Below are positions 1 to 12,184 of a DNA stretch of 64,000 bases, piece after piece. This DNA is from Mactromeris polynyma (lineage: Eukaryota > Mollusca > Bivalvia > Venerida > Mactridae), in the NCBI GenBank assembly GCA_032209605.1, contig JASFXZ010000015.1, positions 1,178,001 through 1,242,000 on the forward strand, read 5' to 3'. The position numbers and the translations under genes are program-made. Under the pieces are notes generated by a model. It did not search any database and was not told the origin of the DNA. It was given only the letters and a program-made list of their open reading frames with translations. The stretch's first letter is position 1, and the number at the start of each line of letters is the position of its first letter.

Positions 1-675
1 GCTCAATAGAATTTAAAATGCATGAGATTTCCACAGGAAGATAAAATTGCTTGCCCATCAAATATCATTGAGGATTTGTGGTTCAAATTCATACTTGACT
101 GGACATATGGAGTAAAATATGTACATTATTCTTGGATATTCATTTCAGTATAGCAGTGTTCTGAAATGACGAACAATGTTCTAAAATGCTCCATTGAGAA
201 CTTTGTTCTGCATTTAAGCATATTGTTTCTAAACCATTCCATTGGCGCTAGAGTAGAACATCATTCCGAATCGCGCAGAACACTCTATAGGAATACGCCC
301 ATATTCGTTATGGAGGTTATTTACGAAAACTGTTGGGTCAAATGCGTGCATAAAAAAACATGCGTCCCGAGGAATCGTTTATGCGTCCTCTTACAAACCA
401 TGCGTCCAAATGTGATTATGAGTGCATATCCGATAAGCCTGTAAATCGTGTCTGAAAATTTTAAAACTCACTCAAAATCTTAGAACATCCCAGAACGGAT
501 AATATTAACTCCACCAATAGCTAACTCTAACCCTAAATGTCACACACTGAACTTTTGGTGGGCCCAGACAGACAGGAAGGATCGAGAATGGACAGACAGA
601 CCACAGATCGACGCACGCCCATCAACGTTGTTGATGGGGAGGTTTGTAAAATTAAAATAAGCGCAATGTACATAC
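1..675. other. left edge, no gene recognised
   Basis: Short open frames are present but none has a recognisable domain or good splice-site framing. The next exon of the minus-strand HEPN gene, which should carry the rest of its RN-x-H motif, was not found here and probably lies beyond the left edge. Confidence 0.4.
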
Positions 676-1037
676 AGTATTCCTGCATTCGCGTAGTCTT
701 GTCACATATGCTTCGACAGATGTATTTGTAGGTGCAGGATTTTCCCACACTACATCCGAATGACGGCTGAGACCACAAACATTCCTCAACAGACAACAAA
801 GCAGAGTTATATCCAATTTTGAAGAGGAAGGCTTGTTGTCCACTGGTGGTAAATACTGTTGCTGTGCTGGTGTTATAATATTTCTCCCTATCAGAAACAT
901 AAACTGATGTTTAGCAGCTGTGTTGGCATCCAAGTATTGCTTGAAGTCTGGGCCAACTTGATGATCAAATAATTTCCGGAGCATGCTGGTTCCTACTTCC
1001 ATCAGTAAATACTGATACCGAAATGTATACTTCCGGT
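676..1037 (-). CDS. HEPN (DZIP3-like) exon
   Basis: This 362-nt exon has acceptor atttcag before 1037 and donor gtatgt after 676. It enters in phase 1 and leaves in phase 0. It contains LRKLFDHQ, ITPAQ and the RLRxxRN block typical of DZIP3-like HEPN proteins. There is no internal stop. Confidence 0.7.
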
Positions 1038-1729
1038 CTGAAATGAAAATATGATGTTTTGTTCAATGAACATTAAATGACTGCTATGCATATAGGATAT
1101 TACACGAGTTGTCATAAATCCTGGAATTAATTAAACAAGTTTTCTGAAGACCACTTTAAAATTCAATAATGTATAAACACGAATGTAATTTAATATATTC
1201 ATACAATACTGGTCAAATGCAAATAAACATTTTATCTATAGCAACTAATTTGTTCGCGCATAAAAATTATTGCAGCCATCACTGTAAGGCAATTATGACC
1301 GAGTCATGTGTTATTTGACTAGTGAATAACAACAAATAATACATGGGTGTTATTACCCGTCTCTGACGTCATATCTTGGAATAACCAGAGTAGTGTTACA
1401 ATGAATTATACCAATATCAATTACATTATTCTCATGTTTTTAATGATTATACACTATAATTCTGCTGTCATGGGGCTTAGTCTAAACGCATTATCAACAT
1501 AATATGGAGATAAAATGTAACATTACCAGTTGGTCCCGGATTTTGCTCAATACCGCCCATTATCAGCAGAATACTGATAAAGACAACAGCACCAACAGCG
1601 CTAACGCCACAAGCAACATTACGCATGACCGTTGAATAACCTAAGTTAGTCAATTGTTTATGACCAAGTCCACCAATAAACATCCCAATCCTACATCTAT
1701 AGGTTTCCACGTCGACGCCCATCCTGATC
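676..1729 (-). CDS. 2A-like peptide / DZIP3-type HEPN domain gene, partial (two exons)
   Basis: Two exons join in frame: 1729..1527 and 1037..676. The first (acceptor cag just above 1729, first ATG at 1722-1720, donor gtaatg) encodes about 64 residues: a basic, Cys-containing start, a hydrophobic stretch (VGAVVFISILLI) and then GGIEQNPGP, a match to the D-V/I-E-x-N-P-G-P 2A ribosome-skipping motif with Gly in place of the usual Asp. It ends in phase 1 (ACT G). The second exon starts with AC and reads on as DRKYTFRYQYLLMEVG, then LRKLFDHQVGP, IITPAQQQYL and DITLLCCLLRN, ending at RLRECRNT. These blocks resemble the DZIP3/hRUL138-like HEPN family as I know it, which is expanded in molluscs. The RN-x-H active-site motif of HEPN domains would be split by the last intron, with its His outside the window. 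The true start may be further upstream, since the frame is open back to the acceptor. The family call is from motif memory, not a search. Confidence 0.7.
1527..1729 (-). CDS. hydrophobic leader plus 2A-like motif exon
   Basis: The exon is a self-contained module: acceptor tttcag, an ATG eight bases in, a hydrophobic helix of about 18 residues, then the 2A-like motif at 1557-1531 and a phase-1 donor. The Gly-Pro skipping site is followed by only Thr before the intron. The downstream product would therefore start Pro-Thr-Asp at the beginning of the HEPN domain. Confidence 0.7.
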
Positions 1730-4700
1730 CTGAAAATATATGTTGATAATTTTAGAATAAACTACATCTATTCCTGAAAGTATGCATCCATTCAAATACT
1801 GTTTTGTCAAAGCAAATAAGACAGTAAAAATTCCTGGAGGAGTAAACACAAACAAATAACAAGAGCGCATACCATCGCAAAATATGACTGTTATAACATT
1901 TTTGTCACTTGAGTTTAAAATTAAGCAGTGTAACTATAAATGTGTCAATAGGACACAGATGCCACCACTTGCAGCCTTAGTCAAAAAAGCAAATGCTATT
2001 ATTCTGCTCATAATTTGTGAATGGGTATCCAAATTACCAAGTGAACAACTATACTGATTATGGTGATAAGTCAAGGAACATAACTTTGCACTTACTGGGC
2101 TTAACCATACATGAAACCCCAAGTGCACAATATACAGGTCACTAAATTGCCCCATGTGTCAGCTGTAAAAACATAAGAGTCATAAAACCCCAGGAGATCT
2201 TTATTATGTGTTAATTCATATTGCTATTTCCTGTTTGATATAATTGACAATTGCAATGATTATGTCATATCAATCTTTGATCTCAATTTGTAATTCACAA
2301 CGTGGCTGCAACTGTCATCCAAACATATTTACTTCAAAACTTAGCCAGTGACTTCAAACATCTTTGATGTTTATTCTTGTTGAAAATTAAATTGTTGTCA
2401 CAAGAATTGCAACAGAGACAATAAGTACCTGGATTTGACCTACTTCAATATTGATTTTGTGCTGGTGAATTTTCAGAAAATAGCAGACTTGTGTATACAA
2501 AAAATGTCATGATGACGTATTGCTCGCGTGATTTACATCCTTTGTTTGGTCGATCTTTACACCTTTTTAAAGATTATTAAACCCAGATTAATTGGCGTGG
2601 AAATGGACTAACACAATTAAACTTTGATGAAAATATCAGAATTGAAGTTGTAAATTACCGACTTGTTTAGAAAAAGTGATGATGAAATCGTACTGAGTGA
2701 AAATTTCTTTACATGGGATTGTTTGATCGCTGTTTTTGGAATAACTTTCAATATTAACCACATGATTTCATTGAGGATTTAACATCTTAAAAGGCTGATT
2801 TTTACATTGGGGTAAGTTTAATTACGTTACTTGGAGATACGATTAGGGCGTGAAAACGCGTGATCATGGAGTAAAGGGTTAAAAGCCCCCTCCTCTCAAA
2901 TTGTAATGCTCCCGTGGTGTTCATTAGGGAATATTAGGTAGATTTAACATGTGCGAGATATAACTCGGTATTTAGAGCAAGTTTAAGAGCAGTGGGTATT
3001 ATTTACATTGTTTGTAAATTTTAGAAATAATTATTGTGAACAACACATGATTTGTGTTTTATAACATTTACTATTGTGACAAATCATTTATACTTAAGAA
3101 TTTAAGCAAAAGGAGGTTGATTGGTCAGGACAAGTGCATTTTTGGTCAGGACAAGTAGTTTTCCAGTCTACTTGCCCGACTGGATAAGTGGACTCGGAAG
3201 TTAATGTCGAGCCCTGGCTTAACACTACGATTTTAACTAATGTGCGACGAAACTAGCATAGTAATCGGACATTTTCGGTTACCACCAGTGTTCAGTACGC
3301 AAAGGTATTCACTAACATGAGTATATGCCATCAGACCTAAGTGTGTTTTACAAACAGCTTTTTGGCACTTATGATGTGAACTTGGCATTCTTGCATGCAG
3401 ACGAAATGACGATACATGCAGTCAACAAAATTTAGGCATTAGTTTCGAATTTGGAAAAAAAAACTTATTTTGTGCGTCAAACGATTATCAATGTTATCTG
3501 ATAAATGTTCAAATTAATTTAGTATTTATTAGATTGTAAAATATTAGCTATTTCGAGATTCCTTTGCTTCGACACTATGCTTCCTCTAGCTCTACATGTG
3601 TCACGTGACCTACTTTCAGTTTGGTTGTCAATACATACCAATGTGTTAACTGATTCTAGAATTATCTATCGATGAAAATGACATGGTAAACGTGAATTAT
3701 TTTGTCTTAAAGTATAAATTTTAACATGTTTAGTTTAATATGATTCGCGAATCGACGATCTTATAGTTGACGAATCTGGTACTCGGATTGCTGGCCTCGA
3801 ACCGCGAGTGCTCGGATATTCGGATACTCGTTACATCCCTACTTGTCAATCTAATTGATTTATTTGATGTTCTTTAATTTATGCAAGAAAAAGTGTTGAT
3901 TATTAAGGTTAATTATCTGTTACTCACTAATTGCTGTCTTATGGTTTCCATAACAATTATCATACGTATATGAAATACTCAATATTACTTATTATTTGCT
4001 TGTTAAAGAAACATGAAATTATTTTTCTTATCTAAAAGTATTGACAAATTATCATCAAAGTTGACATCGTGTACATTGGGAGTCCCAATGGGCCAGACAT
4101 TGTGAAATGATTTTTCCGATTTTTATCATAAATTATTATCTTTTATTTTTAAATAACAATTTTTGGAATTTGTCAAAATTTATGGTGAAGGGGCCTTTTG
4201 CCTCCCCCACGAAAATCAGGAAGCAAACTGTGCGTTTTCATGCTATAGACAGACCGGAACAGTACACTTTTTATCGCATGTTCTAACCAGTGTAAATTTG
4301 GCTGTGTTTCAAATCATCTGGTCTTCGCAGCTTTTCAGAAAAATCCTTGCTCTACAATTTGAGGCAAGTCTCGACTGTAAACAATGCACGTGCTACAGTC
4401 GCGGCCAAAATTGTTTTTGCTATTTAACCAGTACGCGGACATCAACACTTACTGAAGAAGAAAGACTCTAATGAGGAATCAGCTTCAGAGAAGTTTCTTT
4501 GATGATTTTATTTCAAGATTTTAAAACCTGAAAGAATGAAAGATTTATTAAATTTTATTCATTTGACTTATAATAGCCACATGTAATAAACAAACTTTAA
4601 CAACGTGTGTAGTATACGTGTGAACTACGGTGAACAAAAAATTGACAATGAAACAAACTTTAAAATGACCATATACAATTTTTTCATAAACTGGAACTAT

Positions 4701-7650
4701 GCAATTGATGGCGGCAATAGTAAGAAAAAACATTTGGCGCATACCTGTACACATCGCGTCACATGCATGCGCTCAAATGATTAGGATGTAGTTCAGGAAT
4801 TGTAACGAAACGTACCGGTGATATATTTCAGGCTTCGTGTTGAATATTTTGGTGATATTTTGTAAAAACCCTTGAATACTAGTATGCGTTCTCTTTTATT
4901 GATTTGAATATGATTTAAACAGACATTCATAATGTATTTACCCGTTTACTGCGACAACAATGTTCGTATACGTTTGTTGATACGAGTTCGTCTGCTCGAC
5001 AGCTAAACAAACGGAAGCTTACACATACGCGTTCGATACCGGAATAAGAACAAGTACAGTACTTGAAGTACTGTGCGAATAATTGTGAGTAATATCGACT
5101 TCTGGCAAGAAAGTTTAAATCTTTTACGAAACGATAAATATGCAGGTGTTCGCGTACTGGTAGTGTCCGCGTACTGTTCCGGTCTGCGGAAGAATAAGGT
5201 AAATTACAGTGTCAAACAACTGATACATTCGAGCGAATTGGCCAATAACTCATCCCCCTCAGCCTTCAGTTTTTTAATTGCATTTTTAGAGCTTTTATTT
5301 TTTCACTTTTTCTGACGAATTGTATGCATTGGCGTACGTGTGTATGCCTGGATACGCGCCTGGTGTGGACTCCATATTTATTGAGTGAAAGAGAGAGAAT
5401 ACGTAACTACAGGGAAAGCCACATACATAAGACAATGCCTCCCCACGCAGATCTCAGGAAAAAACAACAATCCACACAACATAAGGTACTAAAGGAGGTC
5501 AAACGGTACACATATTAAGGAATTGAGGCGCAAGGAATGGCCCAGCAGACCACAAGGAATAACTAGGAGAATCAAAGTGGACAGTAAGGGAAGGGAAGGT
5601 AAGAATTAATGGATGGAAAAGATCACAGGACAAGTCAAGACAACTGTCCTTAAAAGGCCAAAAATGGGCAGGAAACAATCTGAACACTGTATAAAGTGAC
5701 AGATTTGCACAGGGGAAAGGGAGATACAAAACACATTCATAACATAATGTTTAACATGTATAAGAAGTTTAACAAATATGTGTAATTGAAATATACAGCT
5801 TCATAAAATGTTGGGCTAAATGTACATGGGTATCTTACAAGCGTGTAATTACTGTCACTATTGACTGTGTCAGACAAAACGTGCTGATTAGTTTCAAATC
5901 ACTCCTTCTAACAAAGTCATATGGCGATGACTAAATCACACTTTTATTAAACATGAAGATAAAGGATACTTAAACTATAAATTAACAATCTAATTTTAAA
6001 ATAAACATCAAATTAGAAATATGATATTAACAGACTTACACAATTTAAAAACAGGACCACTTGGCAGTTTTAAAAACTGGAAATTCGGGCTCATGCCCAA
6101 GAACATTCAGCCTACAAGAGATTGCAACTGGCTTCTGTGGAACATCATTGTCTCTTGGTGACCAACCAATGACAGTATCGCAGTAATCAGTAAACATGAG
6201 CATGTTCCAGGACCATTCGGAAATCCTCGGCCAACTACGTCAAGTGTTTTCCGAGTAACGAAGTGGTACGGAAATGCCCGAGAGCGGTCGAGAATGGTTC
6301 AAGGACAAGATGAAATTTAAATGGCCGCCAATGTTAAACTTAGTCTCAACATTCACGAATCGAGGTAATTGCAAACAACGTAACGATACATATTTACGAT
6401 AGAGCTACTATATATATATACAGGTAATTTCGAAATGAAATAAAACAAATAATTTAAGAGAGCAGTACCTTAAGAACAGAGAAAAATCCAATCTTACGAA
6501 TCACAGCCTGAGAGTTGTAATGAACAATGCAGACGATCGCCTTCCTTGCCGTTCTAAAATAAGATCACGTGCTTCCTAAACGTCATCAGAGTGAAAACCA
6601 ATCAAAGTTGGGCGTTTCTCCCTACGTCCATTCGATCGAGAAGGTTTCGTCCAATACACGATTTTCTTCCTTATCCTACGCGCATGTGTATAGTTTGCCC
6701 CCACACTCCATGAGCAATGTTTTATAATCTAACTTAAATCCTTACGCAGCCATCGACTTTTTTTCTTAATATGTGTGTTACACTAAAACGAGAGTCCAAT
6801 GCAAGAGAGAGAATACGTAGCTACAGGAAACGCCACATACATAAGACAGTCCAACCTCCATTAAAATACATAGGATTAAATGTTTACTTACCTCGTATAA
6901 ATGACACTTGATACAAACAATCAAACTTATGAAACAAGAACCACTACTTAGGAACGTAAGTAATCACATGATAGATAATAATACAGCTGGGGATACTTGA
7001 ACCGTACACATCCTGTAGATACTTGAACCTTACACATCAGTTAAACTACTGTGTGAATCTTTTCAAAAACCTGATGATAGCTATACATGTATAAATAGAG
7101 CTTATTATTTTCATATTAGTTGTAGCGATTCAGACTGATCTCAAACGTGATAAATCATTGACCAGTAAAATGTACAGCCTAACAATCTTATATTAATCCC
7201 AGTATTTTTACTGATAGTTCCAAGGCTGTTAATTGCTGTATGGTTATTATTTCTGTTTGTGTTTTGAATGTATTTAACATTTCCATTTCCCCTCAGTAAT
7301 TCTGTCATTTTATAGACAATGCCCTTAATTAGTCACTACCGAATTATCTCCCCTGAATACTCTTCTTGTCCGCCATTACGGTTATGCTACCTAAACAGGG
7401 TTATCTAAGTGAAAGTCTGTCTCTAAAAGATGAAGAAACACAAAATAACAAATTAAAATGTATTTGTTTAACATAATTATCCAAGAAGTAGCATACTCTT
7501 ATAGAATTTATACTTTTTAGCAAAAATCATTGCTTATCATGTCATTCCAACCAATAATTTGAAAGCGGTCAAGATTTTTTTCTCCAAAATATCTCTTTCT
7601 CGTCTTATGATTTTAATCAGTTTCAATTTATATATATCTGTATAGTACTG
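1730..7650. other. upstream DNA of the HEPN gene, no coding exon recognised
   Basis: AT-rich DNA with no long meaningful frame. A block near 5390-5440 (gagagagaatacgta) recurs near 6800-6850, so some of it is repeat. A sequence near 3115-3225 (ggtcaggacaagt) resembles repeats at 45.2 and 49.2 kb. The stretch 6460-6660 is less AT-rich, contains cgtcatc, caat and CpG sites, and has a weak minus-strand donor (ttaag/gtactg), so an untranslated first exon is possible but unproven. Confidence 0.35.
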
Positions 7651-8560
7651 GTAGGGTATGGGTCTTGCGTGTGACACACCATCTCATCATGTTGAACAGT
7701 TATGTCAAGTAATTAAAATAATCCCGCGATAAATGAATGGTGTCAAATTCTGGAAAAGACCTATCAGACCCTTTTCTGACCTTTGACCTCTACATGTGAC
7801 CTTGACATTTGAGCTATATACACTGCATCAGCGCAACACACCATCGCTGCATAGTGAAGTATATGTCTAGTAATTTGATAATCCTCCAAAAAAGGACAGT
7901 GTAATATTCAGGTGAAGATACATGTATTTAGATCTGTTTTTTATGTTTGACCTGTAAGTGTGACCTTAACCTTTAAGCTACCAACACGGAATTTGCACGA
8001 TACATGAGGTCACCATGGTGAACATTGGTGTAAAGTAATACAAAAATCCCTAATAAATGACAAGATGTTTTCGACTCATTCTTTTTACATTTGAGCTCTA
8101 ACCTAATCTAGGCCCTTTTTTATATTTTATCACCAAGTGTGACCTCGACCTTTCAGCTTCATACATGTGTCTTGCACATTACATGCCGTCTCATCATGGC
8201 CAACAGTTATGCCAAGGTATTTCAAAATCCCTCAATAAATAACAGTGCAATATCTCGGAAACTATATTTTAGACCCATTTTTGGACGTTTTGACCTCCAA
8301 GTGTGACCATGACCTTTGAGCTACAGACATGGGTCCTGCGATCAACACGCTGTCTTAACTCGGTGAAAAAAATTGCAAAGTAATTTGAAAATCTCTTAAT
8401 AAATGACAGTGTTATGGTCCGGACAAGGTTTTTAGATCCATTTTTTGATATTTGACTTCCAAGTGTGTTCTTGACCTTTGAGTAGCAGACATGGGTCTTA
8501 CTGTGACACCCCATCTCATCATGGTGAATATTTGTGCCATGTTATTTGAAAATACTCCAA
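7640..8560. repeat. diverged tandem repeat with tgacctttgacct motifs
   Basis: Four to five diverged copies of a unit of about 180-200 bp follow each other. Each contains 'gacctttga', 'catctcatcatggtgaa' and 'aataaatgacagt' blocks. Similar blocks occur at 25.43 kb, 47.68 kb and 51.72 kb. This repeat style is familiar from bivalve genomes. The unit at 7777-7789 has two TGACCT half-sites one base apart. Confidence 0.7.
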
Positions 8561-9490
8561 TGTTCTAAAGTAATGGTTCGGACAAAGAAAATGATCGTCG
8601 GATGCAAATACACCGGACTCACGCCATATGGTGTTGCTTCAACATTTTTGAAAAGAATGACAATTTCATGTATACAACGCCGTTAATTGTAACAGCATCA
8701 CGACTCCCATTCATGCAGTGTATAAACTTGTTCAAGCAGTATAGACAGTATATAATACTATGTTTAATTGACGTACAGTGTCTCCATACTTTTTGTTTTA
8801 AATGATTCTCTAGCAACACAGGTATACGTAAAATATTAATTATACTTTCCCACATTAACTCAGACTGACATAACATTTTATTTCCAACTTACTTGATATC
8901 AAAAAGCAATATGAAGATCTAATAATGTAATTTTATTTCCTTCATTCCTTTATAGTTTTTTTGGTACACATTTATAGAAAAGCAAGGAATAACAAGTACA
9001 AATACAGTAATATTTCTTCTCATATATACACATAATAAATAGGCCATGAGATGAGAATATTAACATTTATCGAAGATTGCCGAAGTTTGTCGAGGATTGT
9101 CGAAGATTGCCGGAGATTGCCGAATGCATCTCCGCATTCCTTACGATTCAGTTGTCACTACAATGAATTATCGCGTTGTTACATTAATGTTTTAGGTCGA
9201 AACAACACAGTTATTTAGTACATTAGTGCTTGGTGACATAAAAACGTATACGCTGGAGTTGAGCAATATTTACATTGGGAAATATATCTTACTGTTGCAA
9301 GATTTATCGTAGAAACTAGAAAACAACACGAAAATCATACCATAAGTGACAAAGTTTCGGATGAGAAAACACCGACGGAAGTTGTGTATACAGCGGTATG
9401 TATATTGTTGATTAAAAGTGTGTTAACGACAATAATAGATGCATCTTAATTAGAAAGGTAAACAAAAATGTATTTATTAAGTCACAAAAC
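8561..9490. other. no gene recognised
   Basis: No exon with domain content is visible. A short simple repeat of 'cgaagattgccg'-like units lies at 9068-9122. The region just before 9490 could be promoter DNA if the candidate first exon at 9492-9560 is real. Confidence 0.35.
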
Positions 9491-9491
9491 T

Positions 9492-9835
9492 CACAGTGTA
9501 TAACCCGATGTGTATTCCGCCGAGTGATGCGTCTGCGACAGAGGGAAGCGTTCCAGACAGGTGAGTAGTTGTGTTCATTTTCTGACTAATAATTCGTAAT
9601 GTCTATGTTTCTCTATGATCTTGTATCGTCTGAACGACCGTGAATGTCTAAATTTACTATAAAAACAATACAAAGTGATATATTTGTGGAATAAAGCTTG
9701 CATCATCAGTTTAAAGAAAAAAAATCGCATTCAACTGCTCAATTTTAAGCGTTTTGCGATAGAATTGAATAGTTTTACTCAATATATTAAAACATATATC
9801 ATTTACGAACAAATCTAGTGGGTTGTGAAAATTTA
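9492..9835 (+). repeat. repeat copy containing a candidate SLC22 5' exon and donor
   Basis: The sequence up to 9560 ends ttccagacag and is followed by gtgagtagt, a strong splice donor. It could be an untranslated first exon joined to the acceptor at 12088. About 340 bp starting here recur at 14577-14940 in the same orientation and at about 18190-18534 inverted, both inside intron 3 of the transporter. It may therefore be a truncated copy of a mobile element rather than a gene-specific exon. Confidence 0.45.
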
Positions 9836-11380
9836 ATAACAAAACTCTTTAATTGCATTTCGTTCTATGACCGTAATATCTATGCGTTGTTGAACTTTTA
9901 TCTATATGTTATAAAATACTAGTGGCACCCTCTTGAATCTTCATTAGTTTTCATTATGCTAAAAACGTGTAATTCATGAAGTATTTCTTTAAATAAAATG
10001 GTTTAATTGTGAACTGTGGGTTCGTGAAGTTTATGACTGCATTCTGTACAATTTCACCATTTTGTCCGAAAGTCGCACTCACCTCAAAATAGAACTATAG
10101 CTCGAATCCGAATTTGAGATAAATCTTAACGACTTGAGACAATACTAGAGTTGAGATTTAAATCAAATTGGGAAAACAGTTAGTAAAGGTAGGGACAGTG
10201 CTCTTGTTGAATATATAGTAAATTCGTTCTTAATAATATTCGAACCATCACATTGTCGATATTTCAACAACATATAAAACACCATCTTTTTATAACATTG
10301 TAACTTTTTGTAACAGTTTCGCGTTAATCAATCAACCTAGAATAAATTAAAAAAAAAAAAACATGATTGAGCGTACGAATATATTAAATCACTAAAATGT
10401 CTATTAACAAGGGATGTCAAACGAATGGCAATTTCGGTATTCGAAAATTCGATCAACCTTCCGAACGAATATTCGAATATTCGATCATTCGACCTTCTTA
10501 TTTAATAATGATACATTTGAAATTCGAAGTTAACTTTTAGTTAATGCTTATCAAATGTGTGCTTTAAACTAATCAATCTCCGCGATTACTAATTATTTCA
10601 GGGCCTAACTGTCATCACCAGAGTGCTATATCTCTCTTGCCCCCAAATATACAACATGTAAATTAACACCTGTAGATATCATTTTCACGCGTAAAATGTC
10701 AATCAATGTGATAATGCCCATCATTGAAATGTATACACTTGCATTCAGCTTTTATATCGAAAAACTATATTTCATCGAATTTTCGAATGCCGAATCAGTA
10801 TTCGAATTTTTCGACGTACAAAATGTACAAACGAATATTCGAATATCCGAATATTCACTGACATCCCTACTATTAACGTACCGTATGTTTACAATACATG
10901 TAACGGAAACCAAGTTGTTATCAGTCCTCGAGTAGAATATATTGCAAGCATGTCAGAATCACTTTATTTTCTTTATTTACATGCATGACAGGGCAACCTC
11001 TCCTTAATGGTCGGCCAGGCAATTTCGTGCGGCCCTGTTCACTTGCGTATTTAACTTGCACCTCCTCAATGTCTGATGTTTTCCCGGAGGTCTATGTGGG
11101 GAGGCATTGTCTTGTCTACGTGGCGGTCCCTGTAAGCAGTTTAACAGTTTATTTCCTTTTCTCAGTTCATGTAAAACATGACAACATGAGTACATAATAT
11201 ACAAAATACAAATACAATGGTAAAGAGGCAGTTACAATAAGAAAATGAATGCATCATGCACAAGAGATACATGTACAATTATAAACAGATATTCAGGGAG
11301 AAGGTATTGTTATTCTAATTTTGTTAAAATATGTATATATTCAAGAAAAATATGTTGTTTTCGGATGTTTTAAGTCTGGC
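9836..11380. other. AT-rich DNA, no gene recognised
   Basis: The segment 10420-10870 is rich in 'attcgaat' palindromic words flanking a diverged centre, probably an old repeat with inverted ends. The segment 11130-11380 may be the 3' tail of the LINE fragment next to it. No coding exon is supported. Confidence 0.35.
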
Positions 11381-11382
11381 AT

Positions 11383-11848
11383 TTATTTAAATTTACAAAT
11401 AATTTCTTTAATCAGCACACAAAGTTTCGTAGTTTTTATTATATGGTTAAAGTCTTGGTCCATGAGTAGTTGTAATTTTAATATGTTAGGGTGACGATAA
11501 AAGGTTTTGGGGATGTATTTTATTCTTGAATCGTTGAAGTGATCACATTCAAGTAGATAGTGAAATTCGTCACCAATACAATTTTTTTCACATAAACGAC
11601 ATTTTCTCAAATCAAATTCGACTCCTTCCCAGCTTAATTTTTCTACCGGAAGTCGATTATTTCTTGTTCTAAACTTGATCATATATCTTAAATACTTGGG
11701 TGGAATATTTACTAAATAATTCTCAAACTTAAACTTAGTTTTAATTAATCTATAAAATTTACATTTACTTGAAGAGTTAAGAATAGAAAACCAGTCGTTA
11801 ATAAAAGGGTCGCTTAAGTGATGTTTGATAGAACATTTGAGCCATGTA
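11383..11848 (-). mobile_element. 5'-truncated non-LTR retrotransposon (reverse transcriptase C-terminus)
   Basis: One open minus-strand frame of about 155 codons runs to a stop at 11383-11385. It ends in a zinc-binding tail, CRLC-x8-H-x4-C, within DEFHYLLECDHF, preceded by RFRTRN-like text (IKFRTRNNRLPVEK) and KYLVN-like text (FENYLVNIPPKYL). This is the usual C-terminus of reverse transcriptases of animal LINEs. The catalytic RT and endonuclease parts are missing, as expected of 5'-truncated copies. It lies upstream of the transporter and has nothing to do with it. The exact clade cannot be told from this tail. Confidence 0.75.
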
Positions 11849-12087
11849 GCAACTTAATCTCTCTTTCACCGCGACTTCAAATAATAGGAAATGATCACTT
11901 TAGCACAATCAGCAAGGAGGTTATCTGAACTACGCGGGGATAATATGAAATCGGGCCCAGGTTATCCCCGCTGGTAATACTAGCATGAACTCGATTTCAG
12001 ATTACTTTTGGGGGGTGGGGTAACTTGAATAGACCAAGCTTGAACTCTTTACACCGGTGCTAGGAACCAATTCTATTTTTATTTCAG

Positions 12088-12184
12088 CTTTGAGATATGA
12101 CGGAGAAAGAAGCTGAGAACCAGAACGGTCTCAACGTTCCCGAAATGGTAGACATGTCGATGGTTCCCAGCAGTAATACTAAAG
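12088..12184 (+). CDS. SLC22 exon 1 (first coding exon)
   Basis: Acceptor atttcag precedes 12088, so an upstream untranslated exon is expected. ATG at 12097 starts an acidic cytosolic N-terminus (MTEKEAENQNG). The exon leaves in phase 1 at AAA G/gtacaa. Confidence 0.75.

Noticed and set aside
652..1002. 116-codon frame taken as a whole gene
   Set aside because: The ATG is internal; coding text continues upstream to the acceptor at 1038, and the last residues read past the donor at 676.
4163..4471. 102-codon plus-strand frame with several Cys
   Set aside because: No family resemblance or splice context; could be chance or part of an old repeat.
11383..11682. host gene exon with a zinc finger
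   Set aside because: The C-x2-C-x8-H-x4-C tail and neighbouring text are those of LINE reverse transcriptases, with the frame broken upstream.
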